Shown here one piece after another: positions 1 to 8,789 of a stretch of 64,000 nucleotides of DNA (its first letter is position 1; each line of letters starts with the position of its first letter). Below the pieces are notes generated by a model. That model searched no databases, was not told the DNA's origin, and saw nothing but the letters and a program-made list of their open reading frames with translations. The position numbers and the translations under genes are program-made. The DNA lies in assembly GCA_024636495.1 (NCBI GenBank), contig JAGXGZ010000035.1, forward strand, positions 1-64,000. The letters are read 5' to 3'. The stretch comes from Roseobacter sp. Lineage in GTDB: Bacteria; Pseudomonadota; Alphaproteobacteria; Rhodobacterales; Rhodobacteraceae.

Positions 1-111
1 AACCGCTTTCGTTACTTTTTTACGCATGAATTTCTGCCTTCGTGAGTATTTTTATGCTCTGCATTATGCAAAGCAGTATCCATCAACAATTAAAATAGTC
101 TTGTTTTGAAA
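1..111. other. Left-edge intergenic stretch with a short inverted repeat
   Basis: AT-rich sequence beyond the 3' end of the minus-strand glycosyltransferase. It holds an imperfect hairpin at 55-75 (TGCTCTGCA / TGCAAAGCA with one mismatch). On the minus strand the hairpin is followed by A residues rather than T, so it is not a convincing terminator. No gene is visible. Confidence 0.4.
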
Positions 112-1365
112 TTATGTCAGCTTTTCGCCTATTTCGGGTTCGAAGCCTCTTTGTGATGCAACCCGCATTTTCTCTAGTTGTTCCTTTTTTCGTCGCGTCA
201 AAATCGTGAACAACGGATCAGTGCGGTTCACCTTACCAAATAGCCCACCTTTTTGCAGCCACATTCCGTCGTCTTGAAACTCCAGGTGATGAAACATCAT
301 TGTGGGAGATAGTACAAAAAATGTAACGATATGGCCAGATGCCACGTGTTCAAGCGCGCGCTTGCGGTCCTCTGCGGCGCGTATCAGCCTACTGACGATC
401 ATTTCCGCGCGCCGCGGGATGCTTGGAAAACGGTGAAACGGGGCCGCGGCATGTTTGGGAAGGTTTGTTGCAGCCGCTTTTCGGGCCTGCCCTGCGATGT
501 ATCCCTGATCAAGGCGCTTCATCAGAAACCGGATATTGCGCGGTTCAAGCTGACCTGTTTGCAATAGCTTCAGCAAGCGCTGGCGTTGCTCTGCGCGAAG
601 GGTACGCCATTGAGGGACGCGATCGACTTGCGCCACATGCTTGCGCTGGAAAACCGCCCAGCTTGCGCCGATATCAAACAGGTCAGTCGGCACCCGCCCG
701 GCTGTCCGCATCCGGTTTTCGGCATAGCCATGATGCACCTCGGCCATCGGGACGATTGCTGTGGCGTAACCCGCTTTGGCCAACCGCATGTTTAGGTCGG
801 TTTCATCAAGAAAGTAGTGAAAGGCAGGGTCAAACCCACCCAGATCGATCAACACATCCCGCCGAAAGGCCATATTCGTGCCTTCCGTCTTGATCGCCCG
901 TCCTTTTGGCGGCGTCATAACCGTCGCTTGTTGCGGATCCAGAGACAAAGGATGGGGCATCCCGAATGCGTCAAGGCTGGCAGCCTTCCATTGAAACGAA
1001 ATGCCGTTGCGCCCCCGCACATACCCCCCCATCGCTGCCACGTCCGACCTTGCCGCCGGTGCAACCAGATGCCGCAACCATAAAGGCTCGGGCACGGCAT
1101 CATCATCAATATAGGCAACGATTTCACCAGCGGCGTGGCGCAATCCCAGATTTCGCGCGGCCGAGATATTCGGTTCGTCAAATGGCACCAACTTTAGGCC
1201 ATCCGCAAAAGGCAGGTTTTGGGCAGATTTGATGCCTTCAGGATCAGCCACAACGACAACTTCGAAATTCCAATATTGTAGCTGGGAAATGCCAGTCAGC
1301 GTGCGCGCCAGTGAGCGTGGTCGCCCACGACTGACGATCACAACACTGACAGGCAGATCAATCAT
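112..1365 (-). CDS. Family 2 glycosyltransferase, 417 aa
   Basis: Probable GT-A fold, inverting sugar transferase for a surface polysaccharide or LPS. The N-terminus has a typical GT2 strand (PVSVVIVSRGRPRSL, about residues 5-19). A DxD-like acidic cluster IDDDA lies at about 86-90, and the second conserved acidic region GGFDPAFHYFLDETDLNMR at about 176-194. The C-terminal 200 residues are basic and lack obvious membrane segments. I place the start at the ATG at 1365, inside a 4-nt ATGA overlap with kdsB; a longer open frame upstream exists but would run 66 nt into kdsB. The coupling to kdsB supports a role in envelope glycan synthesis. The sugar donor and acceptor cannot be told from sequence. 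Confidence 0.85.
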   Translation of the reverse strand: MIDLPVSVVIVSRGRPRSLARTLTGISQLQYWNFEVVVVADPEGIKSAQNLPFADGLKLVPFDEPNISAARNLGLRHAAGEIVAYIDDDAVPEPLWLRHLVAPAARSDVAAMGGYVRGRNGISFQWKAASLDAFGMPHPLSLDPQQATVMTPPKGRAIKTEGTNMAFRRDVLIDLGGFDPAFHYFLDETDLNMRLAKAGYATAIVPMAEVHHGYAENRMRTAGRVPTDLFDIGASWAVFQRKHVAQVDRVPQWRTLRAEQRQRLLKLLQTGQLEPRNIRFLMKRLDQGYIAGQARKAAATNLPKHAAAPFHRFPSIPRRAEMIVSRLIRAAEDRKRALEHVASGHIVTFFVLSPTMMFHHLEFQDDGMWLQKGGLFGKVNRTDPLFTILTRRKKEQLEKMRVASQRGFEPEIGEKLT

Positions 1366-2162
1366 TCCAAGCCCATCTGCGCCATCATCGTTTCGATCTT
1401 TGGCACATCTTCGGGATTGTTCAGTTCCCAAAACTGGCGGCCTTTCGCCTCCACTTCAACGCATAAAACCGTGCGTCCGTTTTCCATGAACCGAAGCTGT
1501 TCCAGCCCCTCTAACTGCTCTAACGGGCCGACGGGCCAAGACGGATACGCTGCCAGCGCATCCGGACGGTAGGCATATACGCCCACATGATGGAAAACCG
1601 GTGTCGGCTCGGCATCTGCGTAGGTGTGCGATGTAAACGGCACTACCTCCTTCGAAAAATAGAGCGCGCTGTGATTGGCCGCAAAAACTGACGTTGTACC
1701 GCCCACTCGGCCAGCCTTGCGGTCAGCCAAAAGGCTGTTCAACGCGGCCCCATCGCAGCGCAACACAGGTGTCGCAATGCCAGCGTTAGGGTCGCCTTGC
1801 AGACCCTGAATAAGGCTTTCGACAAACCAGTGAGGGGTCAAAGGCGCATCCCCTTGAAGGTTCACAACCACATCATAGCCGCCGCCCAGAACTTCGTGCG
1901 CCTGCGCGCAACGTTCTGTTCCATTTGCACAGTCAACCGATGTCATAACGACTTCGGCACCAAATGCCTCGGCGGCATCTTTGATTCTGTCGTCATCGGT
2001 GGCGACCACCACCTTGTCGACGCCTTGCACCTCGCATGCAGCACGCCAACTGCGCTCGATCAAACTGCGCGATGTGCCGCTTGACCCCTTGAGCAACGCC
2101 AGCGGTTTGGCGGGATACCGGGTAGACGCGTAACGCGCTGGAATAACTATTAAAACTGACAT
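1362..2162 (-). CDS. kdsB: 3-deoxy-manno-octulosonate cytidylyltransferase (CMP-Kdo synthetase)
   Basis: Activates Kdo with CTP to give CMP-Kdo, the donor for lipid A inner core and for the Kdo linker of ABC-exported capsules; cytoplasmic. The 266-aa length fits the family. The N-terminal nucleotide-binding motif IPARYASTRYPAKPL is at about residues 6-20. The conserved NLQGDAPL segment is at about 102-109 and the GVYAYR segment at about 193-198. The start overlaps the cysQ stop by one base (TGATG) and the stop overlaps the glycosyltransferase start, so the three genes form a translationally coupled unit. The family call is firm. Whether the product serves LPS, capsule or both is open. Confidence 0.93.
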   Translation of the reverse strand: MSVLIVIPARYASTRYPAKPLALLKGSSGTSRSLIERSWRAACEVQGVDKVVVATDDDRIKDAAEAFGAEVVMTSVDCANGTERCAQAHEVLGGGYDVVVNLQGDAPLTPHWFVESLIQGLQGDPNAGIATPVLRCDGAALNSLLADRKAGRVGGTTSVFAANHSALYFSKEVVPFTSHTYADAEPTPVFHHVGVYAYRPDALAAYPSWPVGPLEQLEGLEQLRFMENGRTVLCVEVEAKGRQFWELNNPEDVPKIETMMAQMGLE

Positions 2163-2959
2163 CAGGACGCCTTTAGGTCAACGCCGGCAGCATGGGCGAT
2201 AAAGAACGGGTTGGCGAAATCGGGCTTTCCATATTTAAGCGGTGTCAGATCATCAAATCGCACAACCGCCCCCCCTGCGCCGTTCAGGACGGCGTGGCCG
2301 GCAGCGGTGTCCCATTCCATCGTGCGGCCAACACGCGGGTATAAATCAGCTTCGCCCGTTGCAATCAGGCAAAACTTAAGCGACGAACCGGCGCTTTTCA
2401 TGTCACTGACATTATACTTCGCGATATAGTCATCCGTCGCCTGATCGCGGTGCGATTTAGATGCAACGACCAGCAATGCAGAATTATCAGGTTTAGAGAC
2501 TGAAATAGGCACTAACGTACCCATTTCGTCCTTTAGAAAATCGCCTGTCTCCTCAACCGCCTGACCGTCTGCCAGCGTAAAAAACATGCGTGATTTTGCA
2601 GGTGCATAGACGACACCACGGGTTGGCACGCCGCCCTCTACCAAAGCGATGTTAACCGTGAAATCACCTCGACGATTGATAAACTCTTTGGTCCCATCCA
2701 AGGGATCTACGATCAGAAATGTGTCACCATTTGCGGTGTGCGTGGCAGATTGTTCTTCGGTCACCAACATGACGTCCGGAAACGCAGCCCGCAGACCATC
2801 GGAAATAATCTTGTCCGCCGCTTCATCGGCGATGGTGACGGGGCTGGCGTCAGATTTAGTCTTTACCTCGAAATCATCCGACCCGTAAATTTCCATAATT
2901 TTGTCACCAGCCTCGAGCGAAAGACGCCGCATGACTGTCACCAGCTTTTGATAATCCAT
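2162..2959 (-). CDS. cysQ: 3'(2'),5'-bisphosphate nucleotidase
   Basis: Inositol-monophosphatase-fold enzyme that hydrolyses PAP to AMP, relieving product inhibition of sulfotransferases and PAPS reductase; Mg2+- and often Li+-sensitive. The metal-binding motif DPLDGTKEFINR is at about residues 84-95 and the second signature EWDTAAGHAVLNGAGG at about 213-228. The length of 265 aa is normal. It is the first gene of the cysQ-kdsB-glycosyltransferase unit, divergent from the ABC permease at 3073. The product would support both sulfate assimilation and the two sulfotransferases at 46.3 and 50.1 kb; the second link is inference. Confidence 0.92.
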   Translation of the reverse strand: MDYQKLVTVMRRLSLEAGDKIMEIYGSDDFEVKTKSDASPVTIADEAADKIISDGLRAAFPDVMLVTEEQSATHTANGDTFLIVDPLDGTKEFINRRGDFTVNIALVEGGVPTRGVVYAPAKSRMFFTLADGQAVEETGDFLKDEMGTLVPISVSKPDNSALLVVASKSHRDQATDDYIAKYNVSDMKSAGSSLKFCLIATGEADLYPRVGRTMEWDTAAGHAVLNGAGGAVVRFDDLTPLKYGKPDFANPFFIAHAAGVDLKAS

Positions 2960-3072
2960 AATGACGCGGCCCCTTCAGTTTCGTTGATTACTTTTCGCAA
3001 ACCCCTTATGGTCGCCGATTAACGGAACAGCAAGAATTCCGTGCAATTACTCATCGCATAGAGGCTATCGAG

Positions 3073-3897
3073 ATGTTCCAACCAAGACGCGCCACCCACG
3101 GGAGCCTTGCATCATTCCTGCAAATGGTCGAGCTGGTCTACCACTCGATCGTTAGGTCAGTGCGCAAGCAGCACAATAACGCATTTGCTGCTATTGGTAT
3201 AAACATCCTGCAAGCGCTTATATTTGTTGGTGTTTTCTATGTCATGTTTACGATGCTCGGATTGAAGGGATCCGCAATCAGGGGCGATTTCGTTATCTAC
3301 ATCATGACCGGTGTTTTTCTTTTTATGGTCCATACCAAAACGCTTGCATCCGTTGTCGGCGCGGAAGGCCCGGCAAGTGCGATGATGCAGCATGCCCCGA
3401 TGACGACGATGATCGCGCTGGCTGCTGCGGCCCTTGGATCGCTTTATATCCAGATGCTTTCGCTTGTGATGATCATGTCGGTCTATCATCTCGCGTTTAA
3501 TCCTATCGTTATCTACGATTGGTCTGGGGTCTTTGGCATGTTGCTGATCGCATGGTTCACCGGCGTTGCCGTGGGAATGGTGTTGCTCGCGATGAAGCCA
3601 TGGGCACCGTCGTTCGTGAAGATCTTCATGTCGCTCTACCAACGCGGAAATATGATCGCATCTGGCAAGATGTTTCTGGCCAATTCATTGCCCAGCTTCA
3701 TGCTGGCAATGTTCGACTGGAACCCGCTGTTTCACATCATTGATCAGGCCCGCGGTTTCGCCTTCATCAACTACAATCCACGTTACACTAATTGGGAATA
3801 TGCAGTCTGGGTTGGTATTGTTTTGATGGTGATTGGCTTGATGGGTGAATTTTATACCCGCAGGCACGCCTCGGCCAGCTGGGGTGCGCGCCGATAA
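3073..3897 (+). CDS. ABC-2 type transporter permease (polysaccharide-export type), 274 aa
   Basis: Integral membrane protein of the ABC-2 permease family that includes KpsM and Wzm. After a hydrophilic N-terminal segment of about 40 residues (with the interface motif LVYHSIVRSVRKQHNNAF), I see roughly six hydrophobic spans. They begin near IGINILQALIFVGVFYVMF and end near AVWVGIVLMVIGLMGEFY. No ATPase gene is adjacent; the only KpsT-type ATPase in the window is at 49407, next to another permease at 50986. This permease may share that ATPase or use one elsewhere. It is divergent from cysQ across a 113-bp promoter region; an AGAGG ribosome-binding site precedes the ATG. Confidence 0.75.
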   Translation: MFQPRRATHGSLASFLQMVELVYHSIVRSVRKQHNNAFAAIGINILQALIFVGVFYVMFTMLGLKGSAIRGDFVIYIMTGVFLFMVHTKTLASVVGAEGPASAMMQHAPMTTMIALAAAALGSLYIQMLSLVMIMSVYHLAFNPIVIYDWSGVFGMLLIAWFTGVAVGMVLLAMKPWAPSFVKIFMSLYQRGNMIASGKMFLANSLPSFMLAMFDWNPLFHIIDQARGFAFINYNPRYTNWEYAVWVGIVLMVIGLMGEFYTRRHASASWGARR

Positions 3898-3900
3898 ACG

Positions 3901-4503
3901 CTATTTCACGACACGCATTGTCAGGTTGATGCGCCCCCCCTTGGGCAATAGTTTGGACGATCCTGCCCTGACCCGGTCCACGCCATGGTGGTTCAATCGC
4001 GCCTCGCCACCCATTACAACAACATCGCCAGATTGCAGCCACAAGCTGTCTGTCTTGCCACCACGTTTTTGCCCACCGATGCGAAACAGCGCCTCATCGC
4101 CCAAGGACACCGACACAACTGGCCAGCGAAAGTCAGCCTCGTCGCGGTCTTGGTGCATGCCCATCTTTGCATCAGACGCATAGTAGTTGATCAAACAACA
4201 TTCAGGTTTCCGCTCAAGACCAGTCAGCGCATTCCAGATCGACAATACTGTCTCGGGGATCGCAGGCCACGCCGTGCCGTTTGGGTGCTGATCTGCATAA
4301 CGATAGCCATCTGCATCGGAAAACCACCCGTATTGGCCGGCCGACGTCATGCGTACCGACATCTTCTTTCCGCCCGGCGTTTCGGGTCGAAAGAACGGTG
4401 CCTTTTTCACAACCGAACGAATGTCGCCCAGCACAGCCTGCTGCGCCACAGGGTCAAGAAAAGCTTTATAGATATCAAAGCCGCGCAAGCGCAGAACTGT
4501 CAT
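3901..4503 (-). CDS. alkB: AlkB-family 2-oxoglutarate/Fe(II) dioxygenase, 200 aa
   Basis: Repairs alkylated bases (1-methyladenine, 3-methylcytosine) by oxidative demethylation. The HxD iron motif is seen in GMHQDRDE (about residues 123-130), the distal His in NHHGVDR, and the 2-oxoglutarate-binding RxNxTxR near the C-terminus ([11 protein letters not shown]). The ORF is open to 4686, but I choose the ATG at 4503: it gives the usual family length, has a GGGAAAGG Shine-Dalgarno just upstream, and avoids reading through the divergent dnaK promoter. The stop lies 3 bp from the convergent permease stop. Whether the natural substrate is DNA, RNA or protein is not decided by sequence. Confidence 0.88.
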   Translation of the reverse strand: MTVLRLRGFDIYKAFLDPVAQQAVLGDIRSVVKKAPFFRPETPGGKKMSVRMTSAGQYGWFSDADGYRYADQHPNGTAWPAIPETVLSIWNALTGLERKPECCLINYYASDAKMGMHQDRDEADFRWPVVSVSLGDEALFRIGGQKRGGKTDSLWLQSGDVVVMGGEARLNHHGVDRVRAGSSKLLPKGGRINLTMRVVK

Positions 4504-4572
4504 ATATTTGCCTTTCCCGTCCTTATTATCGAAAAATCCACGCAGATTCTCCAATTCCTTTCTCATGCAACG

Positions 4573-4601
4573 GTTGCAGGGTCCAGAACTGCTCCTTATA
4601 T
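4573..4601 (+). promoter_or_regulatory. Candidate RpoH (sigma-32) heat-shock promoter of dnaK
   Basis: GTTG, 18 bp, then CTTATAT. This matches the alphaproteobacterial heat-shock consensus as I recall it (CTTG-N17/18-CYTATNT) with one mismatch in the -35. It lies about 110 bp upstream of the dnaK ATG. The same bases also read as a vegetative-like pair (TTGCAG-N17-TATATA). Confidence 0.5.
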
Positions 4602-4713
4602 AACCCTCGAACCGCTGAAGGCATCCGGCCTTTGGCGTAAAAAGATCGGGGCAAGGGTGCCGCAACGGGCCCGCGCCTCGTGTCATCGCCTTAACTCAAT
4701 GAGGGATCAAATC

Positions 4714-6621
4714 ATGGCCAAAGTAATTGGTATCGACCTAGGAACCACCAACAGCTGTATCGCCATTATGGACGGCAGCCAGCCTCGCGTCATCGAAAAC
4801 GCGGAAGGTGCACGCACAACCCCTTCGATCGTCGCCTTCACCGACGACGAACGTCTGGTCGGCCAGCCTGCCAAGCGGCAAGCGGTCACCAACCCAGAAA
4901 ACACTATTTTCGGCGTAAAGCGCCTGATTGGTCGTCGCAACGATGACCCTGATCTGGCCAAGGACAAAAAGAACCTGCCGTTCAACGTCATCGATGGCGG
5001 AAACGGCGACGCATGGGTAGAGGCGAAAGGCGAAAAGTATTCGCCATCGCAAATCTCGGCGTTCATCCTTGGTAAAATGAAGGAAACAGCGGAATCGTAT
5101 TTGGGTGAAGAAGTCACCCAAGCGGTTATCACCGTTCCTGCCTACTTTAACGACGCCCAGCGTCAGGCCACCAAAGACGCGGGCAAGATTGCCGGTCTGG
5201 AAGTCCTGCGGATCATCAACGAACCGACAGCAGCAGCCTTGGCTTACGGTTTGGACAAGAAAGAAACGCAAACCATCGCAGTCTATGACCTTGGTGGCGG
5301 TACGTTCGACGTGACCATTCTGGAAATCGACGATGGCCTGTTCGAAGTGAAATCCACCAACGGGGATACGTTCCTGGGCGGTGAAGACTTTGACATGCGC
5401 ATCGTCAACTACCTTGCGGATGAATTCAAAAAATCCAATGGCGTTGACCTGACCAAAGACAAGATGGCGCTTCAGCGTCTGAAAGAAGCTGCAGAGAAGG
5501 CAAAGATCGAACTGTCGAGCGCAAGCCAGACAGAGATCAACCAGCCGTTCATCTCGATGGGCAAAGACGGCTCGCCATTGCACATGGTGATGAAGCTGAC
5601 CCGCTCCAAGCTTGAGCAATTGGTAGGCGATCTGATCAAGGCCTCGATGAAACCTTGTGCTGCGGCGTTAAAAGACGCGGGTATCTCGGCTTCCGAAATC
5701 GACGAAGTTGTTCTGGTTGGTGGTATGACCCGCATGCCGCGCGTCATCGAAGAAGTGACCAAGTTTTTCGGCAAAGAGCCTCATAAGGGTGTGAACCCTG
5801 ACGAAGTTGTCGCAATGGGCGCTGCAATCCAAGCTGGTGTTCTGCAAGGCGACGTAAAGGACGTTGTTCTGCTGGACGTGACACCATTGTCGTTGGGCAT
5901 CGAAACATTGGGCGGCGTTTTCACCCGTCTGATTGATCGTAACACAACGATTCCGACGAAGAAATCTCAGGTCTTCTCGACTGCCGAGGACAACCAGAAT
6001 GCTGTGACCATCCGCGTGTTCCAAGGCGAACGCGAAATGGCCGCCGACAACAAGATTCTTGGTGCCTTCAACCTCGAAAGCATTCCGCCAGCTCCACGCG
6101 GCATGCCCCAGATCGAAGTAACCTTTGACATTGATGCAAACGGTATCGTTGCCGTTGGCGCACTGGATAAGGGCACTGGCAAAGAGCAGAAGATCACGAT
6201 CCAGGCTTCTGGTGGTTTGTCTGACGCCGATATCGAAAAGATGGTAAAGGACGCCGAAGAAAATGCCGATGCGGATAAAGAACGCCGCGCGCTGATCGAG
6301 GCCAAGAACCAAGCCGAATCGCTGATCCACTCGACCGAGAAGTCGCTGGAGGAGCATGCGGACAAGGTTGATCCGACCACCGTCGAAGCAATCGAACTGG
6401 CCATCGCAGCCCTGAATGACGAGCTGGAAACCGACAACGTCGACAAGATCAAGTCTGGTATCCAGAACGTCACCGAAGCCGCGATGAAACTGGGCGAAGC
6501 CATCTATAAGGCCGCGCAGGACAGCAACGATGACATGGCCGAGGCGGCAGACGCGCCCCATGGCGATGACGATATCGTTGACGCTGATTTCGAAGATCTG
6601 GACGATAACAAGCGCGCATAA
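4714..6621 (+). CDS. dnaK: Chaperone DnaK (Hsp70), 635 aa
   Basis: ATP-dependent cytosolic chaperone working with DnaJ and GrpE. The phosphate-binding motif IDLGTTNS is at about residues 7-14, the second Hsp70 signature DLGGGTFDV at about 190-198 and the third (VGGMTRMP) near 335. The substrate-binding domain follows, with a C-terminal acidic tail ending [13 protein letters not shown]. The start is the ATG at 4714, giving the canonical [10 protein letters not shown]; the frame is open for another 730 bp upstream, but that stretch is antisense to alkB. dnaJ follows after 77 bp, as in most Alphaproteobacteria. Confidence 0.98.
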   Translation: MAKVIGIDLGTTNSCIAIMDGSQPRVIENAEGARTTPSIVAFTDDERLVGQPAKRQAVTNPENTIFGVKRLIGRRNDDPDLAKDKKNLPFNVIDGGNGDAWVEAKGEKYSPSQISAFILGKMKETAESYLGEEVTQAVITVPAYFNDAQRQATKDAGKIAGLEVLRIINEPTAAALAYGLDKKETQTIAVYDLGGGTFDVTILEIDDGLFEVKSTNGDTFLGGEDFDMRIVNYLADEFKKSNGVDLTKDKMALQRLKEAAEKAKIELSSASQTEINQPFISMGKDGSPLHMVMKLTRSKLEQLVGDLIKASMKPCAAALKDAGISASEIDEVVLVGGMTRMPRVIEEVTKFFGKEPHKGVNPDEVVAMGAAIQAGVLQGDVKDVVLLDVTPLSLGIETLGGVFTRLIDRNTTIPTKKSQVFSTAEDNQNAVTIRVFQGEREMAADNKILGAFNLESIPPAPRGMPQIEVTFDIDANGIVAVGALDKGTGKEQKITIQASGGLSDADIEKMVKDAEENADADKERRALIEAKNQAESLIHSTEKSLEEHADKVDPTTVEAIELAIAALNDELETDNVDKIKSGIQNVTEAAMKLGEAIYKAAQDSNDDMAEAADAPHGDDDIVDADFEDLDDNKRA

Positions 6622-6644
6622 GTGTGCCCAAGGAACCACTGACA

Positions 6645-6671
6645 GGGCCGGTCCGCTTGCCGGGCCGGCCC
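6645..6671 (+). other. Hairpin between dnaK and dnaJ
   Basis: GGGCCGG and CCGGCCC arms (6645-6651, 6665-6671) enclose a 13-nt loop in the 77-bp spacer. There is no T-run, so it is more likely an mRNA processing or stability element that lowers dnaJ relative to dnaK than a full terminator (inference). Confidence 0.4.
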
Positions 6672-6698
6672 ATCACGTTCCAGCGTAGGAGCTAATAC

Positions 6699-7850
6699 AT
6701 GGCTAAGCGTGACTATTACGAGATCCTCGGAGTTTCCAAAGGTGCCTCTGCCGATGAGATCAAAAAAGGCTATCGCACCAAAGCCAAAGAATTGCACCCC
6801 GACCGCAATGCCGACAATCCAAAAGCCGAAGCTCAGTTCAAAGAAGCGAACGAAGCTTATGAGATTCTAAAGAATGCCGACAAAAAGGCTGCGTATGACC
6901 GCTATGGTCACGCTGCTTTCGAAGGTGGCGGTGGCGGTGGCCAACGTCCCGGCGGCTTTGGTGGCGGCGGCCAAGGCGACTTCTCGTCCGCGTTTTCGGA
7001 TGTGTTTGACGACCTTTTTGGCGACTTTATGGGTCAACGCGGTGGTGCAGGCGGGCGGCGTGCCGCGCGTGGTGCAGATCTGCGCTATAATCTTGGCATA
7101 TCTTTGGAAGAAGCATTCAAGGGAATGCAGAAATCAATCAATGTTCCAACTTCGGTAGGGTGCGATTCGTGTAACGGTTCGGGTGCCGAAGGCGGCGTTG
7201 AACCCACAACCTGTCCAACCTGTTCGGGAATGGGAAAAGTGCGCGCACAGCAGGGCTTTTTCACGGTCGAGCGGACGTGTCCGACATGTTCAGGCATGGG
7301 CCAAATCGTTAAGAACCCCTGCAAAGTATGCCGCGGCGCTGGCCGTGTCGAAAAGGAACGTGCGCTGTCGGTGAACATTCCGGCTGGCGTCGAAACCGGC
7401 ACACGTATTCGCCTTGCTGGTGAAGGCGAAGCGGGCATGCGGGGCGGGCCGTCAGGTGATTTGTACATCTTTATCGAAGTGCAAGATCACGAGTTGTTTG
7501 AACGCGACGGGCCCAACCTTTTCTGTCGGGTTCCAGTCTCGATGAGTACGGCAGCCTTGGGCGGCAGCATCGAAGTGCCGACCATTGATGGTGGCCGCGG
7601 GCGTGTTCAGATCCCGGCTGGCAGTCAGTCTGGCCGTCAGATGCGCTTGCGCAGCAAAGGTATGCCGCCGCTGCGCGGGGGTGGCACGGGTGATATGATC
7701 ATTGAACTGGCAGTCGAAACGCCGGTCAATTTGACCAGTCGCCAGAAAGAGTTGCTGCAAGAGTTCGAAAAGGAATCCGAGAACAACAATCCGGAATCCA
7801 GCAGCTTCTTTTCATCGGTTAAATCCTTTTGGGATTCGATGAAAGGCTGA
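6699..7850 (+). CDS. dnaJ: Chaperone DnaJ (Hsp40, type A), 383 aa
   Basis: Co-chaperone that stimulates DnaK ATPase. The N-terminal J domain carries the HPD motif (ELHPDRN, about residues 31-37). A Gly/Phe-rich linker (about 75-110) follows, then four CxxCxGxG zinc repeats ([16 protein letters not shown] twice, CKVCRGAG; about 150-215), then the two beta-domains and a short C-terminal tail. All family elements and length are normal. A GTAGGAGC Shine-Dalgarno precedes the ATG. It is co-directional with dnaK and followed by a strong terminator. Confidence 0.98.
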   Translation: MAKRDYYEILGVSKGASADEIKKGYRTKAKELHPDRNADNPKAEAQFKEANEAYEILKNADKKAAYDRYGHAAFEGGGGGGQRPGGFGGGGQGDFSSAFSDVFDDLFGDFMGQRGGAGGRRAARGADLRYNLGISLEEAFKGMQKSINVPTSVGCDSCNGSGAEGGVEPTTCPTCSGMGKVRAQQGFFTVERTCPTCSGMGQIVKNPCKVCRGAGRVEKERALSVNIPAGVETGTRIRLAGEGEAGMRGGPSGDLYIFIEVQDHELFERDGPNLFCRVPVSMSTAALGGSIEVPTIDGGRGRVQIPAGSQSGRQMRLRSKGMPPLRGGGTGDMIIELAVETPVNLTSRQKELLQEFEKESENNNPESSSFFSSVKSFWDSMKG

Positions 7851-7855
7851 CACAG

Positions 7856-7883
7856 GGTGGGGCTTTGGCCCCACCTGCATTTT
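7856..7883 (+). terminator. Rho-independent terminator after dnaJ
   Basis: Perfect 8-bp stem GGTGGGGC / GCCCCACC with a 4-nt TTTG loop, followed by TGCATTTT. Confidence 0.75.
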
Positions 7884-7944
7884 GCCGGCCGGATTACGCT
7901 GAAAATTAACGCCATTGTAACCAGCCTTGCGGGATGTTGCTGGT

Positions 7945-8706
7945 ATGGAAAAATCCCTGTCATCTTTCGCTGATCCCACCTTGCCGTTTTTCCGCGATGA
8001 AGCACAGCAAACCTTGTCTGTTTCTGGCAAGCAACCGTCTTATATCGCTGACCACCGCCAGCGGTTAAGGGCGCGCTTTATGCAAGGGGGTGCGGCCACA
8101 CTTCCCGATTACGAGCTACTTGAACTGGTCCTGTTCCGCGCCATTCCACGCCGTGATGTCAAACCGCTTGCTCGCCAGCTGCTGGACCGTTTCGGTGATT
8201 TCAACCGCGTCATCACCGCACCAGAGGCACGGTTGAGGGAATGCGCGGGGATCGGCGATGCTGTTATCGTTGAACTGAAGGTACTTGAGGCGGCGGCCCA
8301 CCGCATGGCGCGGTCCAAGATCATGCATCAGCATGTTGTATCCAGCTGGGATGCGTTGCTTGATTACTGTCACACGGTCATGGCCCACCGCGAGACGGAA
8401 CAGTTTCGCGTGCTGTATCTGGACCGCAAAAATGTCATCATCGCCGATGAAGAACAAGGCAAGGGCACCGTTGACCACGTCCCTGTCTATCCAAGAGAGG
8501 TTGCAAAGCGCGCCTTGGAACTTAACGCCAGTGCCTTGATATTAGTGCATAATCACCCTTCTGGTGATCCAACACCATCAGATTCTGACATCGACATGAC
8601 CCAACAAATACTGGCCGCCTGCAATGCCCTTGGCCTGACCTTGCACGATCACCTGATCATCGGAAAATCAAACGAGCTGAGTTTCCGCAGCGAAGGTTAT
8701 ATCTAA
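7945..8706 (+). CDS. radC: RadC family JAB-domain protein, 253 aa
   Basis: RadC-like protein of the JAB/MPN metalloprotease-fold family. The original DNA-repair assignment is doubtful and the function is unsettled. An N-terminal helix-hairpin-helix region (about residues 40-100, including LRECAGIGDAVIVELK) precedes the JAB domain. The JAMM-type motif VHNHPSGDPTPSDSD is at about 205-219, with the upstream glutamate in the VYPREVAKRAL region. I chose the ATG at 7945; a TTG six codons upstream is possible. It stands alone between the dnaJ terminator and a shared terminator with the giant gene. Confidence 0.9.
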   Translation: MEKSLSSFADPTLPFFRDEAQQTLSVSGKQPSYIADHRQRLRARFMQGGAATLPDYELLELVLFRAIPRRDVKPLARQLLDRFGDFNRVITAPEARLRECAGIGDAVIVELKVLEAAAHRMARSKIMHQHVVSSWDALLDYCHTVMAHRETEQFRVLYLDRKNVIIADEEQGKGTVDHVPVYPREVAKRALELNASALILVHNHPSGDPTPSDSDIDMTQQILAACNALGLTLHDHLIIGKSNELSFRSEGYI

Positions 8707-8728
8707 AGCACCGTAGGTCTTTCGTCGG

Positions 8729-8762
8729 AAAAAGCGGGCCAGAGTAGTCCAGCACCGCTTTT
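8729..8762. terminator. Bidirectional terminator between radC and the giant gene
   Basis: AAAAGCGG (8730-8737) pairs with CCGCTTTT (8755-8762) around a 17-nt loop. An A-run on one side and a T-run on the other make it usable on both strands for the two convergent genes. Confidence 0.65.
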
Positions 8763-8789
8763 GCTAATCTCGGGCAGATAGCGAGCTGC

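Noticed and set aside
3985-4713. Possible 243-residue N-terminal extension of DnaK
   Set aside because: The frame is open, but the canonical DnaK N-terminus starts at 4714, and the extension would be antisense to alkB and upstream of the predicted promoter.
5668-6639. Open frame of 323 codons antisense to dnaK
   Set aside because: It mirrors the strongly biased dnaK codons, has no start with a ribosome-binding site and no recognisable motif.
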